Shown here: piece by piece, positions 1-8,043 of the stretch
How positions within the stretch are numbered: the first letter of the stretch is position 1
Layout: each line of letters begins with the position of its first letter
NCBI GenBank assembly: GCA_964558295.1
Contig: CAZLDQ010000035.1
Coordinates: 1 to 34,450, forward strand
DNA from: JBDKTH01 sp964558295
GTDB taxonomy: Bacteria; Planctomycetota; Planctomycetia; Pirellulales; Thermoguttaceae
Length of the DNA stretch: 34,450 bases
Direction of reading: 5' to 3'
Position numbers and translations under genes: made by a program
The notes under the pieces: generated by a model
What the model was told of the DNA's origin: nothing
Database searches by the model: none
What the model saw: only the letters and a program-made list of their open reading frames with translations

Positions 1-276
1 AAGGTTGTGAACCTGCGTGTCATAGCTCTGGATGCCATGATGAGGATTGGGCGTGTGGATCTCGGCGCCAAACCCCTTGGGAATCAGTTGCTCGTGCGAA
101 GCAAAGCGGAAATAAATCAGACGACGATTCGCCTTGCGCGCCGCTTCGGCTAGCGGCAGAACCAGCGCCTTGTAATCGGCAACCGTCTCCACTTGCCAGA
201 CGATGTTGTCGCCGGGCCAAAGCCCCTTGAGCACCTTGTCCAAGCCGGGCAGACCCGTGGTAAGCGTTTCAGTCAT
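1..276 (-). CDS. KaiC/RecA-like N-terminal domain protein, partial (left edge)
   Basis: An open frame of 92 codons starts at ATG 276 and runs off the left edge without a stop. The start is supported by an AAGGA ribosome-binding site five to seven bases upstream. The protein begins MTETLTTGLPGLDKVLKGL, which matches the opening of KaiC-type RecA-fold domains (TGIPGLDxxLxGGL). The usual P-loop that follows is replaced by PGDNIVWQVE, with no GKT or GKS, so classical ATP binding at this site is doubtful. From memory, similar N-termini occur in proteins that also carry a PEP/pyruvate-binding (PPDK/PEP synthase) domain. That would make this a regulatory or phosphotransfer protein, but the rest lies outside the window. 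The KaiC-like resemblance is fairly clear; the full-length identity is open. Confidence 0.6.
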   Translation of the reverse strand, partial: MTETLTTGLPGLDKVLKGLWPGDNIVWQVETVADYKALVLPLAEAARKANRRLIYFRFASHEQLIPKGFGAEIHTPNPHHGIQSYDTQVHNL

Positions 277-405
277 GATCTTCCTTACCCAAACCTCGTA
301 CGGCTATCACTCCAGAAGCACTTGGAGTATAGGCCGCCCAGCAAGATTTGACCAGCACGCCTTGGGAAGTGTGGGGCAAATCTTCCCGATGACCACCGTG
401 ACACG

Positions 406-630
406 CATCCTGCCTTGCCGTAGCACAAGCGTCTCGCTTGTGCACCATAATCCCGGCATCCTGCCTTGCCGTAGCATAAGCGTCTCGCTTGTGCACTGTG
501 AGCCGGGCATCCTGCCCGGCCGTACGTAGCACAAGCGTCCCGCTTGTGTACCATGAACCGGGCATCTTGCCCGGCCGTACGTAGCATAAGCGTCCCGCTT
601 GTGTACCATGAACCGGGCATCCTGCCCGGC
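406..630. repeat. Tandem array of hairpin-forming units (51-55 bp, four units plus a partial)
   Basis: Four contiguous units begin with CATCYTGCC at 406, 457, 508 and 563 (periods 51, 51, 55, 55), followed by a partial fifth at 618-630. Each unit carries an inverted repeat of the type GCACAAGCG-TCT-CGCTTGTGC (423-443 in unit 1: nine-base-pair stem, three-base loop). Later units have a TCC loop and slightly changed arms. Unit junctions form a second hairpin, GCCGGGCA-TCC-TGCCCGGC, at 502-520. There are no unique spacers, so this is not CRISPR. The short open frames across the array are compositional artefacts. Its role is unknown: a transcript-stabilising or terminating element, a REP-like protein-binding array, or a mobile relic. 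Confidence 0.85.
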
Positions 631-1262
631 TGCGGAAGCTGCGGACTACGCCTCCATCAGAAACCCAAGCTACGCGCAGGCACAACGTTTGCACGGGGAT
701 GCCAAGAAAGCTTGCCACCCCTGGGACGTTCCCCCACCTCTTTTGGTTTCGCATGCCTCCCTGGTTCTCAACGACGCTCGCGTCGGAAACTGCCCACTGC
801 GGATGGGTGGCCAATTCTTTGGCTGGCAATCTCCTGGGGCGATTGTTAGATTCAAGACCGTGTGAAGCACTTGGTACACGGTACTCAATACGTGGTATTC
901 GTACGCAATCGGAGTGAAATGGGATTGCAGGGAGGATTGGGACAATGAGAGACCGTGACGCGATGGGGCGAGGAACGGGAGCGACCGAGAGCGGGACGTT
1001 CGCGGCATTTCCCGTGAGAGACTTGCGGACCAGAGCGACTGCCGTGTTTGGCGTCCCACCCCATCCCTGCGCCGCGAAGGCCAGAGCTTTCTCAGACTGG
1101 TGCGGCGTCGCAGCCCCACCGCGCGCCGATCTGCAGATCCCCCGCAAGAAAACTTCCCGCGGCCGAACAACAGGTTTATTGGCGAAAAAACTCCGTCGCG
1201 TTTCGCCGGAATCGGCAGCGTCATCTGCCAACAGCGCAACCCCTTGTGACGATCACAACGCA
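631..1262. other. Gene-free stretch downstream of the MoxR gene
   Basis: I find no credible gene in these 632 bases. Frames are open on both strands, but their translations are rich in Arg, Ser, Pro and Cys, lack recognisable motifs, have no convincing ribosome-binding sites and overlap one another. A short A/T-richer segment around 865-915 contains GGTACACGGTACTCAATACG-like alternation (several near copies of GGTAY). That looks like degenerate simple repeat rather than coding sequence. Together with the hairpin array, this makes about 1 kb of apparently non-coding DNA between two minus-strand genes. Confidence 0.5.
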
Positions 1263-2645
1263 CTACCGGGGTGGCGGCGTGGGACCGGGAGGCGGCGTCG
1301 GCCCATGCTGCGAACCCGGGGGTGGACTGACAGGACCGGGAGGTGGAGGCGGTTGAGGGCCAGGGGGCATCGCCACGGGACGCATCGGTTGCGGCTGAGG
1401 CCCACGTGGGGGGAACTGCGGCTGGACGACGCCCGGCGGCACAGGCCCCACGGGCATCGGCCCTGCCGGTGCAGCGCCGACCGGCGCCGGAGCGGCCGGC
1501 ATAGGCCCGGCCGAACTGGGTGGAGCAGCCGGGTGAGACGTCCGAGCGGCTGCCTCGCCATCGGGATGGGCCGCAACACTCGGCCGCTGGACCGGACGCA
1601 TCGTTGCGGCCAGCGTCTCGCCGTACGACGGCTCGGGAATCGTGCCCAGGATCTTTTCGATCACCTGCTCCACGTCGACCCCTTCAGCGTCGGCATTGAA
1701 GTTCGTAAAGATACGATGCCGCAATACGGGAAACGCCATCGCACGGACGTCCTCAGCCGTCACCGCATAGCGTCCGTGAAGGATCGCCCGGGCCTTGGCC
1801 GCCAGAATGATGTTCTGGGCCGCACGCGGACCAGCGCCCCAGGCCAACCAGTTCTTCACGAAGTCGGGACTGTCGGTCTCCTTCGGACGTGTCGCGCGCA
1901 CCAGATCGACCGCGTAGTCGACCATGTGTTGGCTCGTGGGCACCTGGCGCACCAGTTGTTGAATCCACACGATCTCCGGCCCGCGGAGCACCGGATGAAT
2001 CTCCTTCTTCACCATCTGCGTGGTGGCCATCACGATCTCGCGTTCTTCCGAGCGCGTGGGATAGCCGATGTTGATCGAGAGCATGAAACGGTCCAACTGC
2101 GCTTCCGGCAGCGGATAGGTCCCTTCCTGCTCGATCGGGTTCTGCGTGGCCATCACGAAGAACGGCGGCTCCAGCGAATACGTCTTGCCCGCCGACGTGA
2201 CCTCATATTCCTGCATCGCCTGGAGCAAGGCGGCCTGGGTCTTCGGCGGCGTCCGGTTGATTTCGTCAGCCAGCACGATGTTCGCGAAGATCGGCCCGCG
2301 CACAAAGCGAAACTGCCGCTGCCCGGTGGCCTGATCCACGTCGATGATTTCCGTGCCCGTAATGTCGCTCGGCATCAAGTCCGGCGTAAACTGAATACGG
2401 GAGAATTTCAGATGCAAAGCCTGGGAAAGCGTCGAGACGGTCAACGTCTTCGCCAGCCCAGGCACACCGATCGTCAGACAATGACCGCGTGCAAACACGC
2501 AAATCAGCATCTGCTCGATCATTTCGTCCTGGCCGATGATGACCTTGTGGACTTCGTTGAGCACCATCTCCCGCGCCTGCGCAATACGCCGCACGGCCTC
2601 TTCAGGGCTCATTGGGGGGGTAGATGCGGGGGCCACGGTTGCCAT
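1263..2645 (-). CDS. MoxR-family AAA+ ATPase with proline-rich C-terminal tail
   Basis: MoxR-type AAA+ chaperone-like ATPase, 460 residues from ATG 2645. I prefer this start to the GTG at 2669 because AAGGAG lies eight bases upstream of the ATG. Walker A is GVPGLAKT (about 60-67), Walker B is IVLADEIN (about 123-130), and the sensor region MATQNPIEQEGTYPLPEAQLDRF follows, all typical of the family. The AAA lid ends near residue 345. Beyond it comes an unusual tail of about 110 residues, almost entirely Pro, Gly, Ala and Gln, with runs of P. Typical MoxR proteins are near 320-350 residues. MoxR proteins usually help assemble or activate von Willebrand A-domain partners encoded next door with DUF58 and transglutaminase-like proteins. 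None of these is adjacent here. Probably cytosolic; the client is unknown. Confidence 0.93.
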   Translation of the reverse strand: MATVAPASTPPMSPEEAVRRIAQAREMVLNEVHKVIIGQDEMIEQMLICVFARGHCLTIGVPGLAKTLTVSTLSQALHLKFSRIQFTPDLMPSDITGTEIIDVDQATGQRQFRFVRGPIFANIVLADEINRTPPKTQAALLQAMQEYEVTSAGKTYSLEPPFFVMATQNPIEQEGTYPLPEAQLDRFMLSINIGYPTRSEEREIVMATTQMVKKEIHPVLRGPEIVWIQQLVRQVPTSQHMVDYAVDLVRATRPKETDSPDFVKNWLAWGAGPRAAQNIILAAKARAILHGRYAVTAEDVRAMAFPVLRHRIFTNFNADAEGVDVEQVIEKILGTIPEPSYGETLAATMRPVQRPSVAAHPDGEAAARTSHPAAPPSSAGPMPAAPAPVGAAPAGPMPVGPVPPGVVQPQFPPRGPQPQPMRPVAMPPGPQPPPPPGPVSPPPGSQHGPTPPPGPTPPPR

Positions 2646-2746
2646 CTGCTCTTCTCCTTCTTTCACCAAGCGGAGTATCTATCTAAATTAGTAGAGTGTG
2701 GGCCACGGATCAATGGCGACAACGAGAAATGCGTGAGGCACAACGG

Positions 2747-5029
2747 ATGCGATCTGGTTTTATCGTCTGTGCGGCCGCACTGGGCATGGTTCTGACGTGC
2801 GTGGAACAGCTTCCGGCCCAACCGTTTCAACACGGGGGGGCGGAATTCAACGCCGTGCGCGAAGTCGTTATCCCCGCCGACAAGAGTTTTCGCGTCGCCG
2901 TGGTCGAGTTTCTCCACCACGGCGAGATCAGCGCGGACGGGAAGAATGTGGTTGTCGTCACTGGGGACGACAGGCTCGTACCGTCACGCATCCTGCAACT
3001 CGGCCCCGGCGACTTCTGCCGGCTGGCCTTTGAAACGGTCTCCGAAAAAAAGAACTACACAATCTTCTATGGGGGTGACGCAGCCAAAGTGACTCAGCCC
3101 GCCTGGACCAACAACGACGGACTACTGCTGGAAACCCGTGTCTACAAAGACTGCAATCTAAACAGCTTCGAGTCGGTTCGCGATGCGTTCAACGCCTCGA
3201 CGCGGATCGGCAGCGACTACGTTTCCTCCGTGTTCCACGCCAGCAATCCGTTCAGCTTGAAGCCCGAACCATTTTTGAGCCGCTACTCAGGGAACCTGCA
3301 CGTGCCATCGACCGGAACCTACGGGTTTGTCATTTCGAGCCAGGATTGCAGTTTTCTGGTGATCGACAACAACGTCGTGGCCGCCGAACCAGGCGTGCAT
3401 CCCCCCCGGTACCAGGCCCCGCCCGGCTCGCGCAAGGATGTCCAACTGACGGCCGGGGCACACAAGTTCGAATACTATCACGCGGCCACTGGGCCGGCGA
3501 CGATGATGATCGCCACCTGGGAACCCTCGCCTCCCGATGCCAAGCCGAACCCCCAAGCAATTCCCCCCGAGGCCTTTCACACGGCGGCGATTGGCCGAGT
3601 CGAGGCGGGACCGGTCTCGCTGCGCACCGCCCGGCTTGGCCCCGACATCCCGAACAACATCATGGGCGACGTCCCCCTGCCCGACAACCCGACGCCGCTG
3701 GTCGCCGTCACGTTCACCGATCGCTCGCCCCCCGCCTTGATGACCAAATCAAAGCTCGAGTGGGACTTCGGCGATGGACAGACCGCCGAGACGACACCGC
3801 CGGCACACGTCTATCTCCACCCGGGACTGTACACCGTCAAGCTAACGGTCAAACGCGGCGGAAAACCGTTTGAGATGACCAATCGAATCTATGTGGACCG
3901 GCCGTTTCTGGCCGGGCACAATGCGAGCAAAGCTCCCAAGCTCGACGACTTCCTCCCGATCGTTGCCACCTACAACCTGAAACGACTCGACGCCGCCTCA
4001 CTAAAGCAACTGGTGGCCGCCTATCAGTGCAAGATCGACACGCTCAATGTGCCGCCCCCTTCCCAAACGGCCGGGCCGGCGACCGAAGAACCTCCCAAGG
4101 ATTCACACAAGCTGCGCGAGCAGGAAGCGGCCAGGCAAGCAGAAATCCGCAAATACGTGGAGCTTGCCGTGATCGCAGGTAAGGCGGCATTTCTCGAAGA
4201 AGACTCCGCAGCGCAGGGGGATGACGAACTCTATCAACTCGCCTCGCTCGTCGGCCCCCTTGCCCGCAACCACCTGGACGATTCCTTGCTGGCTGCCCAC
4301 CTCTGGACAGGCTCCGTGCGACGGATTTCCAAGCCCGAGTTGAAAGTCCAATGTGAACTCGAAGCGGCCGATATTGCCGTCAATGACCTCAACAACCTCA
4401 AGGCCGCCAAAGCCTTCTTGGACGCCGCTTCCACTCGCATTTCCAAGGAAGCCACCGGTCCCGTACCCAGCCGGCTCTACCGAGTCTGGGGCGACTATTA
4501 TGCCGCCGACGGCAAAGGGGACGAGGCACGCCATGCCTATCGCGAAGCCGAGGCGCGCCTGGCGTCAACCCAGAACAATACCACGCGCACTGCCTGGCAG
4601 GGCGCCCACAGCCGCTCGACGGAACAATTCCTCCGAAGCAACGAACTCGATCGGGCCATTGCCGAGATTCGCGTCTGGGAACGCGATTTTCCCGCTGACA
4701 AGCTCGACGGCTATCTGACCCTCCTCTACGCCCGCTACTGGGCAGCTCGGGAGAGGTATCCCCAGGCGATTGCCCTGAGCGAGCAACTCCTGGCCGTCAA
4801 TCCGGCTTCGCCCTATATCGATCAATTGCTGTTCCTGGCCGCCGACTGCGAGGTGAAACGCGGCCAGCGGGATCGGGCCTTGGCCACCCTCCATTCGCTG
4901 TTGAAGGACTACCCCGGCAGCCCGTTGGTGCCTCTGGCACGAAAGACGGTGCAGACGCTGGAGTCGGGTGAATTGACGCCATTGAAGACGCCCAGCACTC
5001 GCCCCTCGGGCAGGAAACGTGCAGAATAA
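2747..5029 (+). CDS. Secreted PA14-like / PKD / TPR protein
   Basis: A 760-residue exported protein. The chosen ATG (2747) has GAGG eight bases upstream and opens directly into a signal peptide (MRSGFIVCAAALGMVLTCVEQ, cleavage near LPAQP). In-frame starts at 2696 (GTG) and 2729 would put a charged extension before it. Residues of about 118-260 resemble a PA14/GLEYA-like carbohydrate-binding fold (LSRYSGNLHVPSTGTYGFVI followed by SxDxSFLxIDN). Residues of about 318-385 form a PKD domain with the diagnostic WDFGDG and HVYLHPGLYTVKLTV. The C-terminal third (about 498-738) is alpha-helical with TPR-like periodicity (YRVWGDYYAADGKGDEARHA, RYPQAIALSEQLLAVNPASP). This suggests an extracytoplasmic scaffold or polysaccharide-associated protein. 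It is divergent from the MoxR gene. Confidence 0.85.
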   Translation: MRSGFIVCAAALGMVLTCVEQLPAQPFQHGGAEFNAVREVVIPADKSFRVAVVEFLHHGEISADGKNVVVVTGDDRLVPSRILQLGPGDFCRLAFETVSEKKNYTIFYGGDAAKVTQPAWTNNDGLLLETRVYKDCNLNSFESVRDAFNASTRIGSDYVSSVFHASNPFSLKPEPFLSRYSGNLHVPSTGTYGFVISSQDCSFLVIDNNVVAAEPGVHPPRYQAPPGSRKDVQLTAGAHKFEYYHAATGPATMMIATWEPSPPDAKPNPQAIPPEAFHTAAIGRVEAGPVSLRTARLGPDIPNNIMGDVPLPDNPTPLVAVTFTDRSPPALMTKSKLEWDFGDGQTAETTPPAHVYLHPGLYTVKLTVKRGGKPFEMTNRIYVDRPFLAGHNASKAPKLDDFLPIVATYNLKRLDAASLKQLVAAYQCKIDTLNVPPPSQTAGPATEEPPKDSHKLREQEAARQAEIRKYVELAVIAGKAAFLEEDSAAQGDDELYQLASLVGPLARNHLDDSLLAAHLWTGSVRRISKPELKVQCELEAADIAVNDLNNLKAAKAFLDAASTRISKEATGPVPSRLYRVWGDYYAADGKGDEARHAYREAEARLASTQNNTTRTAWQGAHSRSTEQFLRSNELDRAIAEIRVWERDFPADKLDGYLTLLYARYWAARERYPQAIALSEQLLAVNPASPYIDQLLFLAADCEVKRGQRDRALATLHSLLKDYPGSPLVPLARKTVQTLESGELTPLKTPSTRPSGRKRAE

Positions 5030-5098
5030 CGGTTCACCGCAGTCGTAGGAGCCAACAAAGGGCTAAGCCATCCACTTTAACACTCATAGGTAGACACC

Positions 5099-5944
5099 AT
5101 GCCAAAAACAAGCCGCTGTAGCATTGTGCTTCCGTTTGCGTTGTGCGTCTGTGCCTTGTGGAGTCCTTTCCAGCAAAGGGGATACGCGGTGGAGATCATC
5201 GCTCATCGTGGTTCGTCCTTCATCGCGCCGGAAAACACGCTGGCCTCCGTCGAGCTGGCGTGGCGTGAACAGACCGACGCCGTGGAGATTGACGTCTGGC
5301 TCACGGCCGACGGCCGAATTGCCGTGAGCCACGACGAGAAGCTCAAGCGAATCACCGGCCAACCGGGCAAGGTGTCCGAGATGCGCCTGGAGGAGCTTCA
5401 GAAGCTTGATGTCGGCGTCTGGAAGGGCTCCGCTTGGGCCGGCCAACGGATGCCGTCGCTGGAGAGTGTGCTCGCGACCATTCCTGAAGGAAAGCGGTTG
5501 TTTGTCGAGATCAAGTGCGGCCCGGAGATCGTTGACGAGTTCGTGCGAGTCGTCAACGCCTCGGGAAAACAACTTGCCCAAGTCGTTGTCATTGCCTTTG
5601 ATCTGACCGTCGCCAAAACCGTCAAACAACGAATGCCGGACCTGAAGGTCTACTGGCTCCGTGGAACATGTCCCCGCAAGGACAAGAACACCGGCCAGTG
5701 GATCGATCAACCCCACGAAGTCTTGGAAACCTGCCGCCAAGCCAAGCTGGATGGCCTCGATCTGCAGTATCAAAGCCAACTCACCCGGGAGTACATCGAC
5801 CAGATCCACGACCTGGGACTGAAGCTGTATGTGTGGACGGTCAATTCGCCGGAAGATGCTCAGCAGCTGAGCGAATTGGGGGTGGATGGGATCACTACGG
5901 ATCGGCCCGGCTGGATGAGAGAGCAATTGCAAATTGTCAACTGA
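5099..5944 (+). CDS. Glycerophosphodiester phosphodiesterase
   Basis: A 281-residue GDPD-family enzyme, expected to hydrolyse glycerophosphodiesters to glycerol 3-phosphate and an alcohol. Catalytic features of the TIM-barrel family are visible: HRG at residues 36-38, EN at 45-46, the metal-binding ExD at 63-65 (VEIDVWLTADG), His78 in SHDE, FVEIK near 140, and the late LGLKLYVWTVN strand. A hydrophobic, Cys-containing N-terminus (about 1-30) suggests export to the periplasm-like space. An AGG lies eight bases before ATG 5099. It follows the PKD protein by 69 bases and precedes another secreted protein, so co-transcription is possible. The substrate (phospholipid headgroups or teichoic-like polymers) cannot be read from sequence. 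Confidence 0.93.
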   Translation: MPKTSRCSIVLPFALCVCALWSPFQQRGYAVEIIAHRGSSFIAPENTLASVELAWREQTDAVEIDVWLTADGRIAVSHDEKLKRITGQPGKVSEMRLEELQKLDVGVWKGSAWAGQRMPSLESVLATIPEGKRLFVEIKCGPEIVDEFVRVVNASGKQLAQVVVIAFDLTVAKTVKQRMPDLKVYWLRGTCPRKDKNTGQWIDQPHEVLETCRQAKLDGLDLQYQSQLTREYIDQIHDLGLKLYVWTVNSPEDAQQLSELGVDGITTDRPGWMREQLQIVN

Positions 5945-6071
5945 AGAATGCAAATTCGGAATTGCGCACTGGAAAGCACAAACCCGAGTGTGCCGGCCGG
6001 TTTAGCCCCCACACTTGTGTCGAAAGGCTTCCACGGAACTCCGCTAAACCATGCGAATCAAGGGTCCCATC

Positions 6072-6848
6072 ATGCTCCAAGCGCGTTGGACGGCCGCCCT
6101 GACGGTGGCGTTTATCACCCTGTTGGCACTCGCCCCCCCCTGTTCGAAAGCCGCCAAAGTGACCGTCGACCTGGGCAACGCCCAAGGGGTGACGTCCGTC
6201 GGCGCGTTCAACCGTTGGGATCAGGACGGCAACGCCCGCAAGATGGTCAACCCCAAGGCGAAGATCGAAGCTCCCGAGGTCGACGCTTTTGCCAAACCAA
6301 CGGGCAAGGGCAAGTGGGTTTTCGACAAGTTGCCGGCCGGCACCTATGACCTGGTGATCATGCTGAAAGACAAGATCCGCATCGAAGGCTTCACCTATCC
6401 CCCAGTGCTGGAATTCGATCCCTTCTTCCCCCCGACAGCCACCGTCAAAGACGACGAGACTCGGCAATTCGTGCTCGACGACATCAAAAACCAACGGCAC
6501 TATGAAAATAAAGTCGAACCGCTCCACCTCGGCGGCAACGACAAGGCGATTCGCGTGTTGGTGATGTTGATTCGCGACAAGACAACCAGCTACGAAGCCG
6601 AGATGCACGGAGCTTCGACCATGCGGTTTGAAATCTGGCAGTACGACTGGCAGTATGGGGGCTGGGCCAAGAACAAACGAACCAAGGTCCTCCACCGCCT
6701 CATTATGCCCCGCGATCAGTTGCGCCAGTGGCACTGGCTCTGGGAACCCAAGCTCGGCGGCATCGAAGTCGGTAACGCGCCGGTTACGATCGACTACGAA
6801 GTCCCCAAGCCCTCGGAATCGAAACTCAAGGGGTTGTATCCCAACTGA
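6072..6848 (+). CDS. Secreted protein of unknown function
   Basis: A 258-residue protein that I do not assign to a named family. ATG 6072 is preferred over ATG 6051 because AAGG sits about nine bases upstream and the product then starts directly with a signal peptide (LQARWTAALTVAFITLLALA, cleavage near SKA-AKV). The mature part is beta-rich: a segment WVFDKLPAGTYDLVIMLKDK resembles the strand pattern of carboxypeptidase-regulatory-like or Cna-B-type sandwiches. The C-terminal half is rich in Trp and Tyr (MRFEIWQYDWQYGGWAKNK, RQWHWLWEPKLGG). No catalytic motif is visible. It is the third exported protein in a row after the PKD and GDPD genes. Its stop is one base away from the stop of the convergent glycosyltransferase gene. 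Confidence 0.8.
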   Translation: MLQARWTAALTVAFITLLALAPPCSKAAKVTVDLGNAQGVTSVGAFNRWDQDGNARKMVNPKAKIEAPEVDAFAKPTGKGKWVFDKLPAGTYDLVIMLKDKIRIEGFTYPPVLEFDPFFPPTATVKDDETRQFVLDDIKNQRHYENKVEPLHLGGNDKAIRVLVMLIRDKTTSYEAEMHGASTMRFEIWQYDWQYGGWAKNKRTKVLHRLIMPRDQLRQWHWLWEPKLGGIEVGNAPVTIDYEVPKPSESKLKGLYPN

Positions 6849-6849
6849 C

Positions 6850-7968
6850 TCAACCGTCAAGCACTTCGCGATAGTGTGCTACCAACCCCCAGGTGGCCTG
6901 CTCGGCGTCAAACGCCGCTTCCGCCCGGCGGCGTGCGGCCGTCCCCATGCGAATCCGCTCGGCGGCATCGTCCAGCAACGTAGCAATTGCCTGGGCCAAC
7001 GCTTCAGGATCACCCGAGGGGACCAGCCGGGCCGCGTCACACTCGGGTGGAAAGATCTCTGGCGTTCCACCGACATTCGTGGCAACAACAGGCACGCCCG
7101 CGGCGGCCGCCTCCAACAGCACCCGCCCCAGCGGCTCCTGACGTGCCGGGTGAACCAGCAGCGACAGTTCGTTAAGCACCTGATCAACGTCGCGACGAAC
7201 ACCGAGAAAATGCATCCGGCCACGGATAAGCTCGGCAGCCACGTGCAGTTCCGCTTCAAACTCGCGCGACTCAAGCTTTCCCGACCACCGCTCACCAAGA
7301 ATCAGGTAGTGTGCTGTCGGCAATCGTGCGGCCAACGAGACCGCTGCCTGGGCGAATACGTCGAGCCCTTTACGCAAACCGATCTGGCCAATGGTACCGA
7401 TCAATGGGACGCCGGGTGTCAGGCCAAGCTCTCGATGCAAGTAGCCCGAGGGCGGTCGAGGGCGGAACCGCTGCAAGTCCACGCCATTGTAGAGAACATG
7501 CGTCTTTTCCGCAGCCAGACCACCGGCGACATGGTAAGCCCGCGTGGCCTCGGAGACAGCCAGCAATCGCCGATGGCAGTTCATATCCGCCACGGCCCGA
7601 GCACTCATACGGATGATATCGCGAAGGTGGGAGATGCTTGGCAGGCCAAGGTCCCGGGCGACAGGCCCCGACAACCGGCCCATCGCGAGGCTGTTGGCGT
7701 GAAGTAAGACCGGTCGCCGTCGGCCGAGGACTTCGGCCAACTCCGCGCGGAGTTGGCCTTGCGTCCGCCGGGTTCCCCCCGCATCCGCAACGTCAAACGG
7801 GATCACCTCAATGCCTCGGTTGGCTAGGGCTTCAGCCAACGGTCCTTGGGATGGGACAATCACCGCCACCGAGAATCCGGCGCGATGGATTCCATCCAAC
7901 GTGGCCAGCATCGACTGCTCGCCCCCGCTGAGCGTGGCATACTCGCAGAGCAAGAGGATTTCGGGCAT
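6850..7968 (-). CDS. Glycosyltransferase family 4 (GT-B fold)
   Basis: A 372-residue retaining glycosyltransferase of the GT4 group, which transfers a sugar from an NDP-sugar donor to a lipid, protein or polysaccharide acceptor. The N-terminal Rossmann half begins EILLLCEYATLSGGEQSM, the equivalent of the GGA/GGxE acceptor-side loop. The linker VLYNGVDLQRFRP and the donor-site EX7E motif (EPLGRVLLE, about 276-284), followed by AGVPVVATNVGGTPEIF, are diagnostic. No membrane segment or signal peptide is evident, so it probably acts at the cytosolic face. It lies 75 bases downstream of dapA on the same strand and may be read through from it. The ribosome-binding site is weak. Donor and acceptor are unknown. 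Confidence 0.92.
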   Translation of the reverse strand: MPEILLLCEYATLSGGEQSMLATLDGIHRAGFSVAVIVPSQGPLAEALANRGIEVIPFDVADAGGTRRTQGQLRAELAEVLGRRRPVLLHANSLAMGRLSGPVARDLGLPSISHLRDIIRMSARAVADMNCHRRLLAVSEATRAYHVAGGLAAEKTHVLYNGVDLQRFRPRPPSGYLHRELGLTPGVPLIGTIGQIGLRKGLDVFAQAAVSLAARLPTAHYLILGERWSGKLESREFEAELHVAAELIRGRMHFLGVRRDVDQVLNELSLLVHPARQEPLGRVLLEAAAAGVPVVATNVGGTPEIFPPECDAARLVPSGDPEALAQAIATLLDDAAERIRMGTAARRRAEAAFDAEQATWGLVAHYREVLDG

Positions 7969-8043
7969 TAGCAGCGATCAGCTGTCTGTTGGAGCTTCCA
8001 ACCATCAGCCTGCTTAAGCCGACGGCTGAAAGCTGATAGCTCT

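Noticed and set aside
406..630. Possible CRISPR array
   Set aside because: Units are contiguous, with no unique spacers, and each unit is itself two hairpins. No cas genes are in the window.
269..1263. Long minus-strand open frames across the hairpin array and the region beside it
   Set aside because: They translate the tandem repeat and GC-rich sequence, lack ribosome-binding sites and protein-like composition, and overlap each other in different frames.
945..2795. 616-residue plus-strand open frame
   Set aside because: It is antisense to the MoxR gene, is Arg/His-rich and has no domain similarity; it is a shadow of the real gene.
5084..5953. 289-residue minus-strand open frame
   Set aside because: Antisense to the glycerophosphodiester phosphodiesterase, whose catalytic motifs are clear on the plus strand.
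6628..7707. 359-residue plus-strand open frame
   Set aside because: Runs antisense through the GT4 glycosyltransferase, which has the EX7E motif; composition is not protein-like.
7969..8043. Possible regulatory repeat (AGCTGATAGC-like words) between the glycosyltransferase and dapA
   Set aside because: The words are short and imperfect; nothing distinguishes them from simple sequence within this window.
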